From assembly GCF_026642255.1 (NCBI RefSeq), contig NZ_CP113264.1:2790001-2854000 (forward strand): a stretch of DNA of 64,000 bases, written 5' to 3'. The stretch is from Streptomonospora nanhaiensis. Its GTDB lineage: Bacteria > Actinomycetota > Actinomycetes > Streptosporangiales > Streptosporangiaceae. Of this stretch, positions 54,230 through 63,227 are shown piece after piece. A model generated the notes under the pieces. That model was not told where the DNA came from. It did not search any database and saw only the letters and a list, made by a program, of their open reading frames with translations. Within the stretch, counting starts at the first letter, position 1. Each line of letters begins with the position of its first letter. The translations under genes and the position numbers were made by a program.

Positions 54230-56017
54230 GTGAGCGCCTCCACCAGCACGGTCGGCGCCCCCGACACCGCTCCTCCCGCCGCTCCGGAGGCCCCCGCCCC
54301 GCGGCCCCTCGCCGACGGGACGCCCGGGAACGCGCCGGCCCTGCGCCGGCGCACCCTGCGGCGCAACCGCCGCCACGTCTCCCTGGGTGTGGTCCTCCTC
54401 TCCCTGCACCAGGTCGCCGAGGCCCTCGTCCCCGTCGCGATCGGCCTGACCATCGACCTGGCGGTCGACACCGGGGACGTCACCGCCCTGGCCTACTGCG
54501 TCGCGGGCATCGCCCTGCTCTTCACCGTCCTGGCCTTCGCCTACCGCACCGGGGCGCGCTTCACCCTGCGGGCGGTCGAGAACGAGGCCCACCTGCTCCG
54601 GGTCGAGGCCGCGCGCCGCGCCCTCGACCCGCGCGGCGAGCGCAGCGGGCTGCGCGCGGGCGAGGTCCTGTCCGTGGCCACCTCCGACGCCGAGCAGGCG
54701 GCCGTGTACGTGCGCGCCTGGTCGGCGGCGATCGCCGTCACGGTCGCGATCGTCGTCACCACCGTCGCCCTGCTGGCGGTCGACGTCCCGCTCGGCCTCG
54801 GCGTGCTCGTCGGCGTCCCCCTGCTCATGCTGCTCCTGCGCGTCCCCGCGGCCCACATCACGCGGCGCAGCGAGGCCAAGCAGGCCACGGCCGCCGGAGC
54901 GACCGCCCTGGCCACCGACCTGGTCACCGGGCTGCGCGTCCTCATGGGGATCGGCGCCCGCCACAACGCCGCCCTCCGCTACCGCTCCGCCAGCGCCCGG
55001 GCCCTGGACGCCTCGGTCGGCGCCGCGGCCAGCAGCGGTGTCTACCGGGGCCTGGTCACCGCGGCCGGCGCCGTGTTCCTCGCCTGCGTCGCGGGCGCGG
55101 CCGGGTGGATGGCGCTGGAGGGCCGGCTCACCGTCGGCGAACTCGTCATCGTCATCGGCCTGGCCCAGTTCCTCTCCGAGCCGGTGCAGGGCCTGGGCAT
55201 GGTCGGGCAGCTCTTCGCCACGGCCCGCGCCTCCGCCGACCGGTTGGTCAGACTGCTCAACGCGCCCGACGCCGTCACCCCCGGGGACCGCTCCCCGGGC
55301 GGGAACGCGCTCGTCGAGCTGGCCGGGGTCTCCCACCGCACACTGGACGACGTCGACCTGAGGCTCGCCCCCGGCGAGTTCGTCGGCGTGCTCGCCACCG
55401 ACCCGCGCGACGCCGAGGCACTGCTGGAACTGCTCTCGGGCAGGGCCGGCACGGAGGGCGTGGAGGGTTCCGTCACCGTGGGCGGGGTGCCCGTCGGCGA
55501 ACTGGACCTGGACGCCCTGCGGGCCGCGGTCCTGGTGGAGGAGCACGGCTCGGCCCTGTTCGAGGGCACCCTGCGCTCCAACCTGGTCACCGGCCCCGGC
55601 ACGGACGAGGAGCGGCTGCTCGACGCCCTGCGCGCGGCCTCCGCCGAGGACCTGGTCCTCGGCCACCCCGACGGCCTGGACCGCCCCGTCTCCGACCAGG
55701 CCGCCAACCTGTCCGGCGGACAGCGCCAGCGCGTGGCCCTGGCCCGCGCCCTGGCAGCCGACCCTCCCGTGCTCGTCCTGCACGACCCCACCACGGCGGT
55801 GGACGCGGTCACCGAGGAGGCCATCGCGCGCGGCGTCGCCGCCGCACGGAGCGGGCGCGCCGCACCCGGGGCGACCCTGGTCGTGGCCGCGAGCCCCGCC
55901 CTGCTCTCCCGCGCCGACCGGGTCGTCGTGCTCGTCGGCGGCCGGGTCCACAGCACCGGAACACACGCACGACTGGTCGAGGAAGACCGGCACTACGGCG
56001 AGGCGGTGCTCCGATGA
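54230..56017 (+). CDS. ABC transporter ATP-binding/permease, IrtA-like half without Walker A
   Basis: 595 residues from GTG 54230 after GAGAGG. Six-helix ABC exporter-type membrane domain (about 45-330) followed by an NBD. The Walker A loop is lost: GEFVGVLATDPRDAEALLEL has no GxxGxGKST and no Lys. The signature LSGGQRQRVALARAL is intact, but Walker B ends HDP instead of DE. It can therefore contribute only the signature half of an ATP site, completed by the partner gene. Overlap ATGA with that gene shows translational coupling. With SIP and iron box nearby, an IrtAB-type siderophore importer is the best guess. Confidence 0.87.
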   Translation: MSASTSTVGAPDTAPPAAPEAPAPRPLADGTPGNAPALRRRTLRRNRRHVSLGVVLLSLHQVAEALVPVAIGLTIDLAVDTGDVTALAYCVAGIALLFTVLAFAYRTGARFTLRAVENEAHLLRVEAARRALDPRGERSGLRAGEVLSVATSDAEQAAVYVRAWSAAIAVTVAIVVTTVALLAVDVPLGLGVLVGVPLLMLLLRVPAAHITRRSEAKQATAAGATALATDLVTGLRVLMGIGARHNAALRYRSASARALDASVGAAASSGVYRGLVTAAGAVFLACVAGAAGWMALEGRLTVGELVIVIGLAQFLSEPVQGLGMVGQLFATARASADRLVRLLNAPDAVTPGDRSPGGNALVELAGVSHRTLDDVDLRLAPGEFVGVLATDPRDAEALLELLSGRAGTEGVEGSVTVGGVPVGELDLDALRAAVLVEEHGSALFEGTLRSNLVTGPGTDEERLLDALRAASAEDLVLGHPDGLDRPVSDQAANLSGGQRQRVALARALAADPPVLVLHDPTTAVDAVTEEAIARGVAAARSGRAAPGATLVVAASPALLSRADRVVVLVGGRVHSTGTHARLVEEDRHYGEAVLR

Positions 56018-57846
56018 GCGCGACCACTTCCACGGGCGCGACGGACACGCCGCCCGCCGAGGACCCGGCGGGCGGGGAGCTGCTCCCCACCGCCGGCGCA
56101 CGCAGGACCTGGGCCGTGCTCGGGGAGGGGGTGCGCGCCACCGGATGGGCCACCCCCCTCGCCCTGCTGACCGTGCTCGCGGGCAGCGGCGCCGGACTGG
56201 TCGCCCCCTGGGTGCTGGGCGGCATGGTCGACGACATCTCCGCCGGGGCGGACCTGGACGCCGTCCTGCGCTCGGCCGGGCTGATCGCCGCCGCCGCGGT
56301 GGTGGGCGGGCTGCTCGTGGGCCTGGGCGCGTGGCTGGTCAGCAGGGTCGGCGAGACCGTCCTGGCGCGGCTGCGCGAGCGGGTCATGGACCGGGTGCTG
56401 CACATGCCCGCCACACGGCTCGAGAGGGTCCGCATCGGCGACCTGCTCTCCCGGGTCGGGGACGACGTCGCAGTGGTCACCGCCAGCATCGCGCGCACCG
56501 GCCCCGACGTGGTGATCGCCCTGGCCACGGTGGTGCTCACCGCCGCGGGCATGACCGCCCTGGACTGGCGCCTGGGCCTGGCCGGGCTCTGCGCGCTGCC
56601 CGTGTACGCCATGGCCCTGCGCTGGTACCTGCCGCGCTCGGGCTCCTACTACGCCCGTGAGCGGATCGCCATGGGCGAGCGCTCGCACGCGATGATGGGC
56701 GCCCTGCGCGGGCGCGGCGCCGTGCGCGCGTACCGCCTGGAGGACGAGCACGAGGAACGGGTCGCCCGGCGGTCCCGTGCGGCCAGGGACATCACCGTCG
56801 AGGTGTTCCGCCTGTTCACCCGCTTCGGGTCGCGCCTCAACGGGGCCGAGTGCGTGGGGCTGACCGCCGTCCTGGTCACGGGGTTCTGGCTGGTGCGCGG
56901 CGACCTCGCCACGGTCGGCATGGTCACGGCGGCGGCCCTGTACTTCCACCGCCTGTTCGGGCCGATGATCTTCCTCGTCATGAACTTCAACGAGGTCCAG
57001 TCCGCCGGGGCCAGCCTGGCCCGGCTCGCCGGTGTCGTCGACCTGCCGCAGGAGCGCGACCCGGGCGCCGAGGAGGGGCCCGCGGGCTCCACCGTGCGCG
57101 TCGAGGGCGTCACCCACTCCTACGGGAACGGCGCCCCACCCGCCCTGGAGGACGTGACCCTGGAGGTCGCGGCCGGTGAGCGCGTGGCCCTCGTGGGGGC
57201 CAGCGGCGCGGGCAAGACCACGCTGGCCGCCCTCGTGAGCGGGCTGCGCACGCCCGGCCGGGGGACGGTGTACCTGGGCGGCGTCCCCCTCGACGAGCTC
57301 GGGGAGCGCCGGGTGCGCGAGCACGTCTACCTGGTCAGCCAGGAGACCCACGTGTTCGCGGGAACCCTCCTGGAGGACCTGCGCCTGGCGCGCGCCGATG
57401 CGCAGCCGGCCGACGCGGAGCGGGCCCTGGAGGCGGTCGGCGCCCTGGAGTGGGTGCGCGCCCTGCCCGAGGGGCTGGACACGGTCGTGGGCGAGGGCGG
57501 CCACCCCCTGACCGCCGAGCAGGCCCAGCACCTGGCGCTGGCCCGCCTGGTCCTGGCCGACCCGGACGTCGCCGTCCTGGACGAGGCCACGGCCGAGGCG
57601 GGCAGCTCCGGGGCGCGGCGCCTGGAGCGGGCCGCCGTCGCGGCCACCGCGGGCCGCACCACCCTCGTCGTGGCGCACCGGCTCACCCAGGCCGAGGCCG
57701 CCGACCGGGTGGTGGTGATGGACCGGGGGCGGATCGTGGAGCAGGGGCCGCACGCCGAGCTGGTCGCCGCCGGGGGCCGCTACGCGGCGCTCTGGCGCAG
57801 CTGGCAGGGCGCCCCGGGGCCGCACACGGCCGCACCCTCCGTGTAG
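56014..57846 (+). CDS. ABC transporter ATP-binding/permease, IrtB-like half with intact Walker A
   Basis: 610 residues from ATG 56014, overlapping the previous stop. Membrane domain about 40-330, then NBD with Walker A GASGAGKTTLAAL (Lys about 402), Q-loop LVSQETHVF, Walker B VAVLDEATAE with catalytic Glu, and switch His in VVAHRLTQ. The signature motif is lost: LTAEQAQHLALARL in place of LSGGQ, and the D-loop is altered (EAGS). It supplies Walker A and the catalytic Glu to the partner's intact signature, giving exactly one working site per heterodimer. Confidence 0.88.
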   Translation: MSATTSTGATDTPPAEDPAGGELLPTAGARRTWAVLGEGVRATGWATPLALLTVLAGSGAGLVAPWVLGGMVDDISAGADLDAVLRSAGLIAAAAVVGGLLVGLGAWLVSRVGETVLARLRERVMDRVLHMPATRLERVRIGDLLSRVGDDVAVVTASIARTGPDVVIALATVVLTAAGMTALDWRLGLAGLCALPVYAMALRWYLPRSGSYYARERIAMGERSHAMMGALRGRGAVRAYRLEDEHEERVARRSRAARDITVEVFRLFTRFGSRLNGAECVGLTAVLVTGFWLVRGDLATVGMVTAAALYFHRLFGPMIFLVMNFNEVQSAGASLARLAGVVDLPQERDPGAEEGPAGSTVRVEGVTHSYGNGAPPALEDVTLEVAAGERVALVGASGAGKTTLAALVSGLRTPGRGTVYLGGVPLDELGERRVREHVYLVSQETHVFAGTLLEDLRLARADAQPADAERALEAVGALEWVRALPEGLDTVVGEGGHPLTAEQAQHLALARLVLADPDVAVLDEATAEAGSSGARRLERAAVAATAGRTTLVVAHRLTQAEAADRVVVMDRGRIVEQGPHAELVAAGGRYAALWRSWQGAPGPHTAAPSV

Positions 57847-57912
57847 GGCCCCTCGGGGCTCGCGGGCGGCCGCGGGCCGGAAAAGCGCGGGGAACACCTC
57901 CTGGCCGACACC

Positions 57913-57950
57913 GACGGGCCGGGCGCCGAGGAAGCGGCGCCCGGCCCGTC
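57913..57950. terminator. Terminator hairpin after the ABC pair
   Basis: GACGGGCCGGGCGCCG and its perfect complement flank loop AGGAAG, between convergent genes ending at 57846 (+) and 57970 (-). Confidence 0.7.
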
Positions 57951-57969
57951 CGTCGTCCGGCGGACCCGG

Positions 57970-58662
57970 TCAGCCGATGGGCTCGGGGAGCGGGGCGACC
58001 CGGTAGGCCAGCCCGAGGGTGTCCCCGGCGGCGGGGTCGGTCAGCTCCACCCGCCAGGCGGAGGCGAACTGGTCCACGTCGGCGCGCATGGGGATCGTGC
58101 CCGACAGCAGGACGGCGCCGGTCACCAGCAGGCCGCGCTCCCGCAGGACCTCCAGCCAGTAGGAGGGGGGCAGGAGCTCGGCGAGGGTGCCGTCCTGGAT
58201 CTCGGCCTCGCCGTCCCCGGTCCCGACCCACGCCTTCAGGGTGATGTCGTCCCACCGGTCCTCGACGTCGGTCAGGCGCCAGGCCCTGGAACCGAGGACG
58301 TCGGGGCCCGCGTTCTTGCTCCACGCCACGCCGTGCGCCTCCAGCTCGCGGTCGGTGTGGTCGCAGGCCACCGTGACGAGCACGTCCCGCGGCTCGGGGC
58401 CGGTCACGACGAGGGCCCACTCGGCCTCGCCGGAGGTGCGGCCGTGCTGGGCCGGGACCTGCGACACCTGCGCGGCGAGGTAGGGGGACACCGGGTACAG
58501 GGCCGGTGTGGTGGTGGGGGCGGGGACGCCGAGGAGGGCCAGCTCCTCCACGTGGGCGCGCACGTCGTCCTGGCTGCGGCCGGTGTAGCCGGCGTTGAGC
58601 AGGTGCGTGACCTCCACGGCGACCGTGGTCCCGTCGTTGAGTTCGAATTGCAGTTCGGTCAT
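57970..58662 (-). CDS. DUF2848 family protein
   Basis: 230 residues from ATG 58662. DUF2848 members are related to fumarylacetoacetate-hydrolase-like enzymes. Visible cues: NAGYTGRSQDDVRAHVEELALLGVPAPTTTPALYPVS, WALVVTGPEPRDVLVTVACDHTDRELEAHGVAWSKNAGPDVLGSRAW, and LLVTGAVLLSGTIPMRA. The HTDRE and WSKN residues may bind metal. It is divergent from an MHS transporter, with a GntR repressor and an amidase downstream, so it is probably part of a degradation pathway for an imported compound. Confidence 0.82.
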   Translation of the reverse strand: MTELQFELNDGTTVAVEVTHLLNAGYTGRSQDDVRAHVEELALLGVPAPTTTPALYPVSPYLAAQVSQVPAQHGRTSGEAEWALVVTGPEPRDVLVTVACDHTDRELEAHGVAWSKNAGPDVLGSRAWRLTDVEDRWDDITLKAWVGTGDGEAEIQDGTLAELLPPSYWLEVLRERGLLVTGAVLLSGTIPMRADVDQFASAWRVELTDPAAGDTLGLAYRVAPLPEPIG

Positions 58663-58694
58663 CAAAATCCTCCGGGACTTGCGCATACCTCTTG

Positions 58695-58709
58695 TATACG
58701 ACGAGTATA
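58695..58709. promoter_or_regulatory. GntR-type operator between DUF2848 and transporter
   Basis: TATAC-GACGA-GTATA is a perfect 5-bp inverted repeat with 5-bp spacer, including the TTGTATAC motif common for GntR/FCD regulators. It lies midway in the 82-bp divergent gap and is probably bound by the GntR protein encoded at 60234-60863. Confidence 0.6.
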
Positions 58710-58744
58710 ACCAGCATCCGCGCAACACGACCGGAAGGAACGAG

Positions 58745-60079
58745 ATGGACCAGCCACAAGCAGCGACGACCCGCGCGAGAGAGGTGGGGCGCGGGACGGT
58801 GGCGCGCGCGTTCATCGCCAGCCTCTCGGGAACCGCCCTGGAGTGGTACGACTTCGCGATCTACTCGGCGGCCTCGGCGCTCGTCTTCGGGCACCTCTTC
58901 TTCCCCAGCCACGACCCGCTGGCCGCGACGATGCTCGCGTTCTCCACCTACGCCGTCGGCTACGTGGCCAGGCCCCTGGGCGGGATCTTCTTCGGCCGCC
59001 TCGGCGACGTCGTCGGCCGCAAGAAGGTCCTCGTCAGCACGCTCGTGCTCATCGGCGTGGCCACCTTCCTCATCGGCCTCCTGCCCACGCACGCCAGCAT
59101 CGGCGGCACCGCCGCCGTCCTCCTGGTCGCCCTCCGCTTCGCCCAGGGCGTCGGCGTGGGCGGCGAGTGGGGCGGCGCCGTGCTCCTGTCCAGCGAGTTC
59201 GGCGACCCCCGCCGCCGGGGCTTCTTCGCCTCGGCCGCGCAGGTGGGCCCGCCCCTGGGCAACCTCATGGCCAACGGCGTCCTGGCCCTGCTCGGACTGC
59301 TGCTCACCGAGGAGCAGTTCCTCTCCTGGGGCTGGCGCGTCGCCTTCCTCCTGTCGGGCGTCCTTGTCCTCTTCGGGCTGTGGATCCGGGCCAAGCTGGA
59401 GGAGACCCCCGTCTTCCAGGCCATCGCGGAGGAGGGGGAGCGGCCCTCGGCGCCCCTGCGCGAGGTCTTCACGAAGCAGGCACGGCCCCTGACCGCGGCG
59501 GTCCTCAGCCGGGTCGCCCCCGACGTCGTCTACGCCCTGTTCACGGTCTTCGTCCTCACCTACGGGACCCAGGTGCTCGGGCTGGAGTCCGGCACGGTCC
59601 TGGCTGCGGTCCTGACCGGGTCGGCCTTCCAGGTGGCCCTCATCCCGCTCGCGGGGTGGCTCTCCGACCGCGTCAACCGGCGGCTGCTCTACGGCCTGGG
59701 CGCCCTCGGCGCCGGGATCTGGCCCTTCGTGTTCTTCCCGGCCATCGCCGACGCCTCGTTCCTCGCCCTCACCGGCGGCATCGTGGTCGGCCTCGCCCTG
59801 CACTCGGTCATGTACGGCCCGCAGGCCGCCTTCGTCTCCGAGCAGTTCCACCCGCGCCTGCGCAACACGGGCAGCTCCCTCGCCTACACCCTGGCGGGGA
59901 TCATCGGCGGCGCCGTCGCGCCGCTCGTGTTCACGTACCTGCTGGCCGCCACCGGCAGCTGGGTGCCGCTGGCCGTCTACGTCGCCGTCACGGCCGCCGT
60001 CACGGTGGCGGGCCTGGCGCTGGGCCGCGACCCCGCGCCGCACGAGGACGAGGAGCTCCTCGCCGGCGCCGGGGCCTAG
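58745..60079 (+). CDS. MHS-type metabolite:H+ symporter (MFS)
   Basis: 444 residues from ATG 58745 with GGAAGG upstream; the longer upstream frame is not needed. MHS family signature: FIASLSGTALEWYDFAIYSAASALVFGHLFFP near the N-terminus, RPLGGIFFGRLGDVVGRKKVLVSTLVLIG, and RFAQGVGVGGEWGGAVLLSSEFGDPRRRGFFAS. These import organic acids, proline, betaine or similar substrates. Convergent with GntR and divergent from DUF2848; the operator in between couples them. Confidence 0.9.
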   Translation: MDQPQAATTRAREVGRGTVARAFIASLSGTALEWYDFAIYSAASALVFGHLFFPSHDPLAATMLAFSTYAVGYVARPLGGIFFGRLGDVVGRKKVLVSTLVLIGVATFLIGLLPTHASIGGTAAVLLVALRFAQGVGVGGEWGGAVLLSSEFGDPRRRGFFASAAQVGPPLGNLMANGVLALLGLLLTEEQFLSWGWRVAFLLSGVLVLFGLWIRAKLEETPVFQAIAEEGERPSAPLREVFTKQARPLTAAVLSRVAPDVVYALFTVFVLTYGTQVLGLESGTVLAAVLTGSAFQVALIPLAGWLSDRVNRRLLYGLGALGAGIWPFVFFPAIADASFLALTGGIVVGLALHSVMYGPQAAFVSEQFHPRLRNTGSSLAYTLAGIIGGAVAPLVFTYLLAATGSWVPLAVYVAVTAAVTVAGLALGRDPAPHEDEELLAGAGA

Positions 60080-60139
60080 ACCGGTGGTGTCCGGGGCCTG
60101 CGCGCCTCCCGGGGCCGGGCGTCCGCGCCACGGGGTCCC

Positions 60140-60226
60140 CCGGCCGCCGTGCGCGGCGGCCGGTCCGGCCCGGTGGGCGCCCGGACCGCCACCGGGCCCG
60201 AGCGCACCCTCCGGGGCCCCGGAGGG
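60140..60226. terminator. Hairpin cluster between transporter and GntR genes
   Basis: CCGGCCGCCG/CGGCGGCCGG around TGCG (60140-60163) and the palindrome CCCTCCGGGGCCCCGGAGGG (60207-60226) lie between convergent genes. Confidence 0.55.
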
Positions 60227-60233
60227 CGGTCGC

Positions 60234-60863
60234 TCAGCTCTCCAGCAGGACCTTCAGCGTGGCGTCCAGGTGCGAGTCGATGGCCGCCGCGGCCGCGGCC
60301 TCGTCACCCGAGCGCAGCGCGTCCAGGATGACGGTGTGCTCGTCCAGGACGGACGCGTACCGGTCCTGGGTGGAGAACAGGGCGACCATGCCCGCCCGGA
60401 CCTGCCGGGCGCGCAGCCCGTCGTAGAACTTGATGAGCATGTCGTTGCCGGTCGAGGCGACCAGGGCCGAGTGGAAGCGGTGGTCCCAGTCGATGAACGT
60501 GCGGGCCTCCTCGGGCACCGTGAGCTCCTCCTGGTGCCGCAGCGCGTCCTCCATCGGCCCGACCGGCGCCGCGCCCCGGCGCAGGGCCTGCTCGGCCGCG
60601 TGGCGCTCGACCATGCCGCGCATCTCCATCAGCTCGGAGAGCTCGCGCCCGCTCATCGGGGCGACGTAGGCGCCGCGCTTGGGGATGAGCTGCACCAGGT
60701 CCTCGGCGGACAGGAGGAGGAGCGCCTCGCGGATGGGGGTCCGCGACACCCCGATCAGGCTGGCGACCTCCTGCTCGTTGATGAAGCCCCCCTGGCGCTC
60801 CGGATCGCTCAGGTAGGAGTCCTTCAGGAACTGGTAGGCCCTCTCCCGACCCGATGCGGCCAC
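60234..60863 (-). CDS. GntR family regulator with FCD domain
   Basis: 209 residues. Winged HTH at about 8-75: INEQEVASLIGVSRTPIREALLLLSAEDLVQLIPKRGAYVAPMS. FCD ligand/metal domain: ELMEMRGMVERHAAEQALRRG, DWDHRFHSALVASTGNDMLIKFYDGLR (Asp/His metal residues), and HTVILDALRSGDEAAAAAAIDSHLDATL. FadR/VanR-type FCD regulators repress catabolic genes until the metabolite binds. Located between the transporter and the amidase; operator-like sites flank the module. Confidence 0.9.
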   Translation of the reverse strand: MAASGRERAYQFLKDSYLSDPERQGGFINEQEVASLIGVSRTPIREALLLLSAEDLVQLIPKRGAYVAPMSGRELSELMEMRGMVERHAAEQALRRGAAPVGPMEDALRHQEELTVPEEARTFIDWDHRFHSALVASTGNDMLIKFYDGLRARQVRAGMVALFSTQDRYASVLDEHTVILDALRSGDEAAAAAAIDSHLDATLKVLLES

Positions 60864-60877
60864 TGCCCCTCCTCACG

Positions 60878-60890
60878 TACACAACATGTA
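60878..60890. promoter_or_regulatory. Possible GntR operator
   Basis: TACA-CAACA-TGTA, a 4-bp inverted repeat with a TGTATGC extension, lies between the divergent GntR (-) and amidase (+) genes. It resembles but does not match exactly the site at 58695-58709. Confidence 0.4.
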
Positions 60891-60962
60891 TGCACGACCT
60901 TACTGTCCCGGGGCGCGCCGTCGGCGCGCACTCCATGAGCCAAGAAACACAGGGGAAACACG

Positions 60963-61742
60963 ATGCGCGTAGCACTCTGCCAGATCTCCTCCACCGACCG
61001 GCCCGAGGAGAACCTCGCGATCGCGGAGACCGCCGTGGCCGAGGCCGCGGCCTCCGGGGCCGAGCTGGTGGTCCTGCCCGAGGCCGCCATGGTCCACTTC
61101 GGGGCCGACCTGGCCGGGGCCGCCCAGCCGCTGGACGGGCCCTGGGCGACGGGCCTGCGCGGGATCGCCGCCCGCCACGGGGTCACCGTCCTCGCCGGGA
61201 CGTTCGCCCCGGCCGGTGACGGAAGGGTCCGCAACCTGCTGCTGGCCATCGGGGACGGCGTCGAAGCGGCCTATCAGAAGATCCACGTCTTCGACGCCTT
61301 CGGGCACCGGGAGTCCGACTCCGTCGCCCCCGGAGCCGAGCCGGTCGTCATCGAGGTCGGCGGGGTCCGCGTGGGCCTGGCCGTCTGCTACGACGTCCGC
61401 TTCCCCGAACTCTTCCGGAGGCTCGCCCTGGCCGGGGCCCAGGTGATCGCCGTGTGCGCCTCCTGGGGCGCCGGCCCCGGCAAGCGGGAGCAGTGGGACC
61501 TGCTCACCCGCGCCCGCGCCCTGGACTCCACGTCGTGGGTGCTGGCCTGCGGACAGGCCGACCCCGGCCCGGTGGAGGGCACCGCGCCCCGGGGCATCGG
61601 CCACAGCGCCGTCATCGGCCCGGACGGCACCCGCAGGGCCGGGCTCGACGGGGCGCCGGGGATCCTGGTCGCCGACATCGACGTGGCGGAGGCCGCCGCC
61701 GTGCGCGAGGCCGTGCCGGTCCTGCGCAACGCCCGGCTGTGA
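60963..61742 (+). CDS. Nitrilase-superfamily amidohydrolase
   Basis: 259 residues. Complete nitrilase triad: Glu in LVVLPEAAM (about 40), Lys in AAYQKIHVFDAFG (about 105-110), Cys in GLAVCYDVRFPELFRRLA (about 142). The segment CASWGAGPGKREQWDLLTRARALDSTSWVLACGQ is typical of the omega-amidase/predicted amidase branch (Nit1/Nit2-like). It hydrolyses an amide or carbamoyl group of the compound handled by this cluster. Divergent from GntR by 99 bp, which probably represses it. Confidence 0.9.
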   Translation: MRVALCQISSTDRPEENLAIAETAVAEAAASGAELVVLPEAAMVHFGADLAGAAQPLDGPWATGLRGIAARHGVTVLAGTFAPAGDGRVRNLLLAIGDGVEAAYQKIHVFDAFGHRESDSVAPGAEPVVIEVGGVRVGLAVCYDVRFPELFRRLALAGAQVIAVCASWGAGPGKREQWDLLTRARALDSTSWVLACGQADPGPVEGTAPRGIGHSAVIGPDGTRRAGLDGAPGILVADIDVAEAAAVREAVPVLRNARL

Positions 61743-61767
61743 GGCCGGGGGCCGGACGCCCCCGGCC
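61743..61767 (+). terminator. Terminator hairpin after the amidase
   Basis: GGCCGGGGGC/GCCCCCGGCC around loop CGGAC, immediately after the stop codon, followed by CCTT. Confidence 0.6.
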
Positions 61768-61997
61768 CCTTCCACACCCGGCGCCCGGCCCCTCCCCGGG
61801 CCGGACGCCGGCGGCGCCGGTGTGCGGCCCGCCCGTCAGCCCGTCCGGCGGGCCACGGCATCGCGTGCGTGCGCCTGCACCGCACCGGCCCCCGGACGGG
61901 CGGGCAGGTAGAGGAACCTCGACCCCCGGGGTGGGGGCAGCACCCCTCTTCGCCTGCGGATCCCCCTTTCCCGCGAGGGGCGGCATAGGATTCCCCG

Positions 61998-63227
61998 GTG
62001 CGAGACAACGACGCCGAGACGGCTCTGTGGCCGGCGCTCGTACGCCGTCCGGTCGCGGTGCTCCTCACCCCCTGGCCGTGGCGTGCCCTGCTCTACCTGG
62101 CCACGTCGGCCCCGGTCGCCGCGGTGTGGTCGCTCCTGTGCTGGCCGCTGCTCACCCTGGCGGGCCTCCCCCTGGGGGCGGTCGAGCGCCGCAGGCTCGC
62201 CCTCGTGGACGGGGCGCCCGCGCCCTCCCCGCACACGCCCCCGCCGCCGGGGTCGGGGCCCGCGGGCTGGATCCGGTGGCGCTCACGCGAGGCGGCCTCC
62301 TGGCTGGAGCTGGCCCACGGGCTGCTGCTGGCGCTGCTGTGCGTGGTCGAACTGACCGTGGCGGTGGTCCTGACGGGGGTGCCGGCCGCCCTGCTGGCCT
62401 CGCCGGTGCTGCGCGCCGCCGGGGTCGCCGACGGCCCGTCCCCGGTCGCCCCCGCCGTCCTCCTCGGCCTCGGCGCGCTGCCGGTGAGCGCCTACACGGC
62501 CATGGTGCTGGCGGCGGGCCGCGCCCGGCTGGCGCGTGCGCTGCTGACCGCGCCGCGGGGGGAGGAACTGGCCGAGCTCGGGGAGCGGCTCGTCCTGGTG
62601 TCCCGGTCGCGCACGCGGATCGTGGACGGGTTCACGGCCGAACGGCGGCGGATCGAGCGCGACCTGCACGACGGGGCCCAGCAGCGGCTCACCGCGCTGG
62701 TCGTGCGCCTGGGCATGGCGAGCAGCCGGTTCGACGACGACCCCGAGCAGGCCAGGGCCCTGGTCGCACAGGCGCACGCCGACGCCCGCGCCGCCCTCGT
62801 CGAGCTGCGCGAGCTGGTGCACGGCATCCATCCGGCGGCCCTGACCGAGCGCGGACTCGTCGCCGCGCTGGAGGAGCTGGCGGACACCCAGCAGGTGGAG
62901 GTGGCCGTGGAGGCGGGGGACGTGGGGCGGCTGCCCGACGCCGTCGAGTCCACCGCGTACTTCTGCGCCGCCGAGGCCGTGGCCAACGCCGCCCGCCACT
63001 CCGGGGCCGACGCCGTCCGGGTGGGCCTGCGCGTGAACGGAGGGGCGCGGCGCGGGACCCTGCTCCTCACGGTCACCGACGACGGCCGCGGCGGCGCCGA
63101 CCCGGACCGGGGGAGCGGGCTGACCGGCCTGGCCGACCGGGCGGCAGCCCTGGGCGGGCGGGTGTCCCTGACCAGCCCCGGCGGAGGGCCGACGACGGTG
63201 GAGGTGAGGATCCCGTGCGGATCGTGA
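61998..63227 (+). CDS. DesK-type sensor histidine kinase
   Basis: 409 residues, GTG start. Two blocks of membrane helices (about 26-60 and 110-175) separated by a Pro-rich cytoplasmic or outer loop. HisKA_3 box: ERRRIERDLHDGAQQRLTALVVRLGMA with the phospho-acceptor His in DLHDGAQQ. HATPase: AEAVANAARHSGADAVRVGLR, TVTDDGRGGADPDRGSGLTGLADRAAALGGRV. It phosphorylates the response regulator encoded next, with which it overlaps by 13 bp. Signal unknown. Confidence 0.9.
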   Translation: MRDNDAETALWPALVRRPVAVLLTPWPWRALLYLATSAPVAAVWSLLCWPLLTLAGLPLGAVERRRLALVDGAPAPSPHTPPPPGSGPAGWIRWRSREAASWLELAHGLLLALLCVVELTVAVVLTGVPAALLASPVLRAAGVADGPSPVAPAVLLGLGALPVSAYTAMVLAAGRARLARALLTAPRGEELAELGERLVLVSRSRTRIVDGFTAERRRIERDLHDGAQQRLTALVVRLGMASSRFDDDPEQARALVAQAHADARAALVELRELVHGIHPAALTERGLVAALEELADTQQVEVAVEAGDVGRLPDAVESTAYFCAAEAVANAARHSGADAVRVGLRVNGGARRGTLLLTVTDDGRGGADPDRGSGLTGLADRAAALGGRVSLTSPGGGPTTVEVRIPCGS

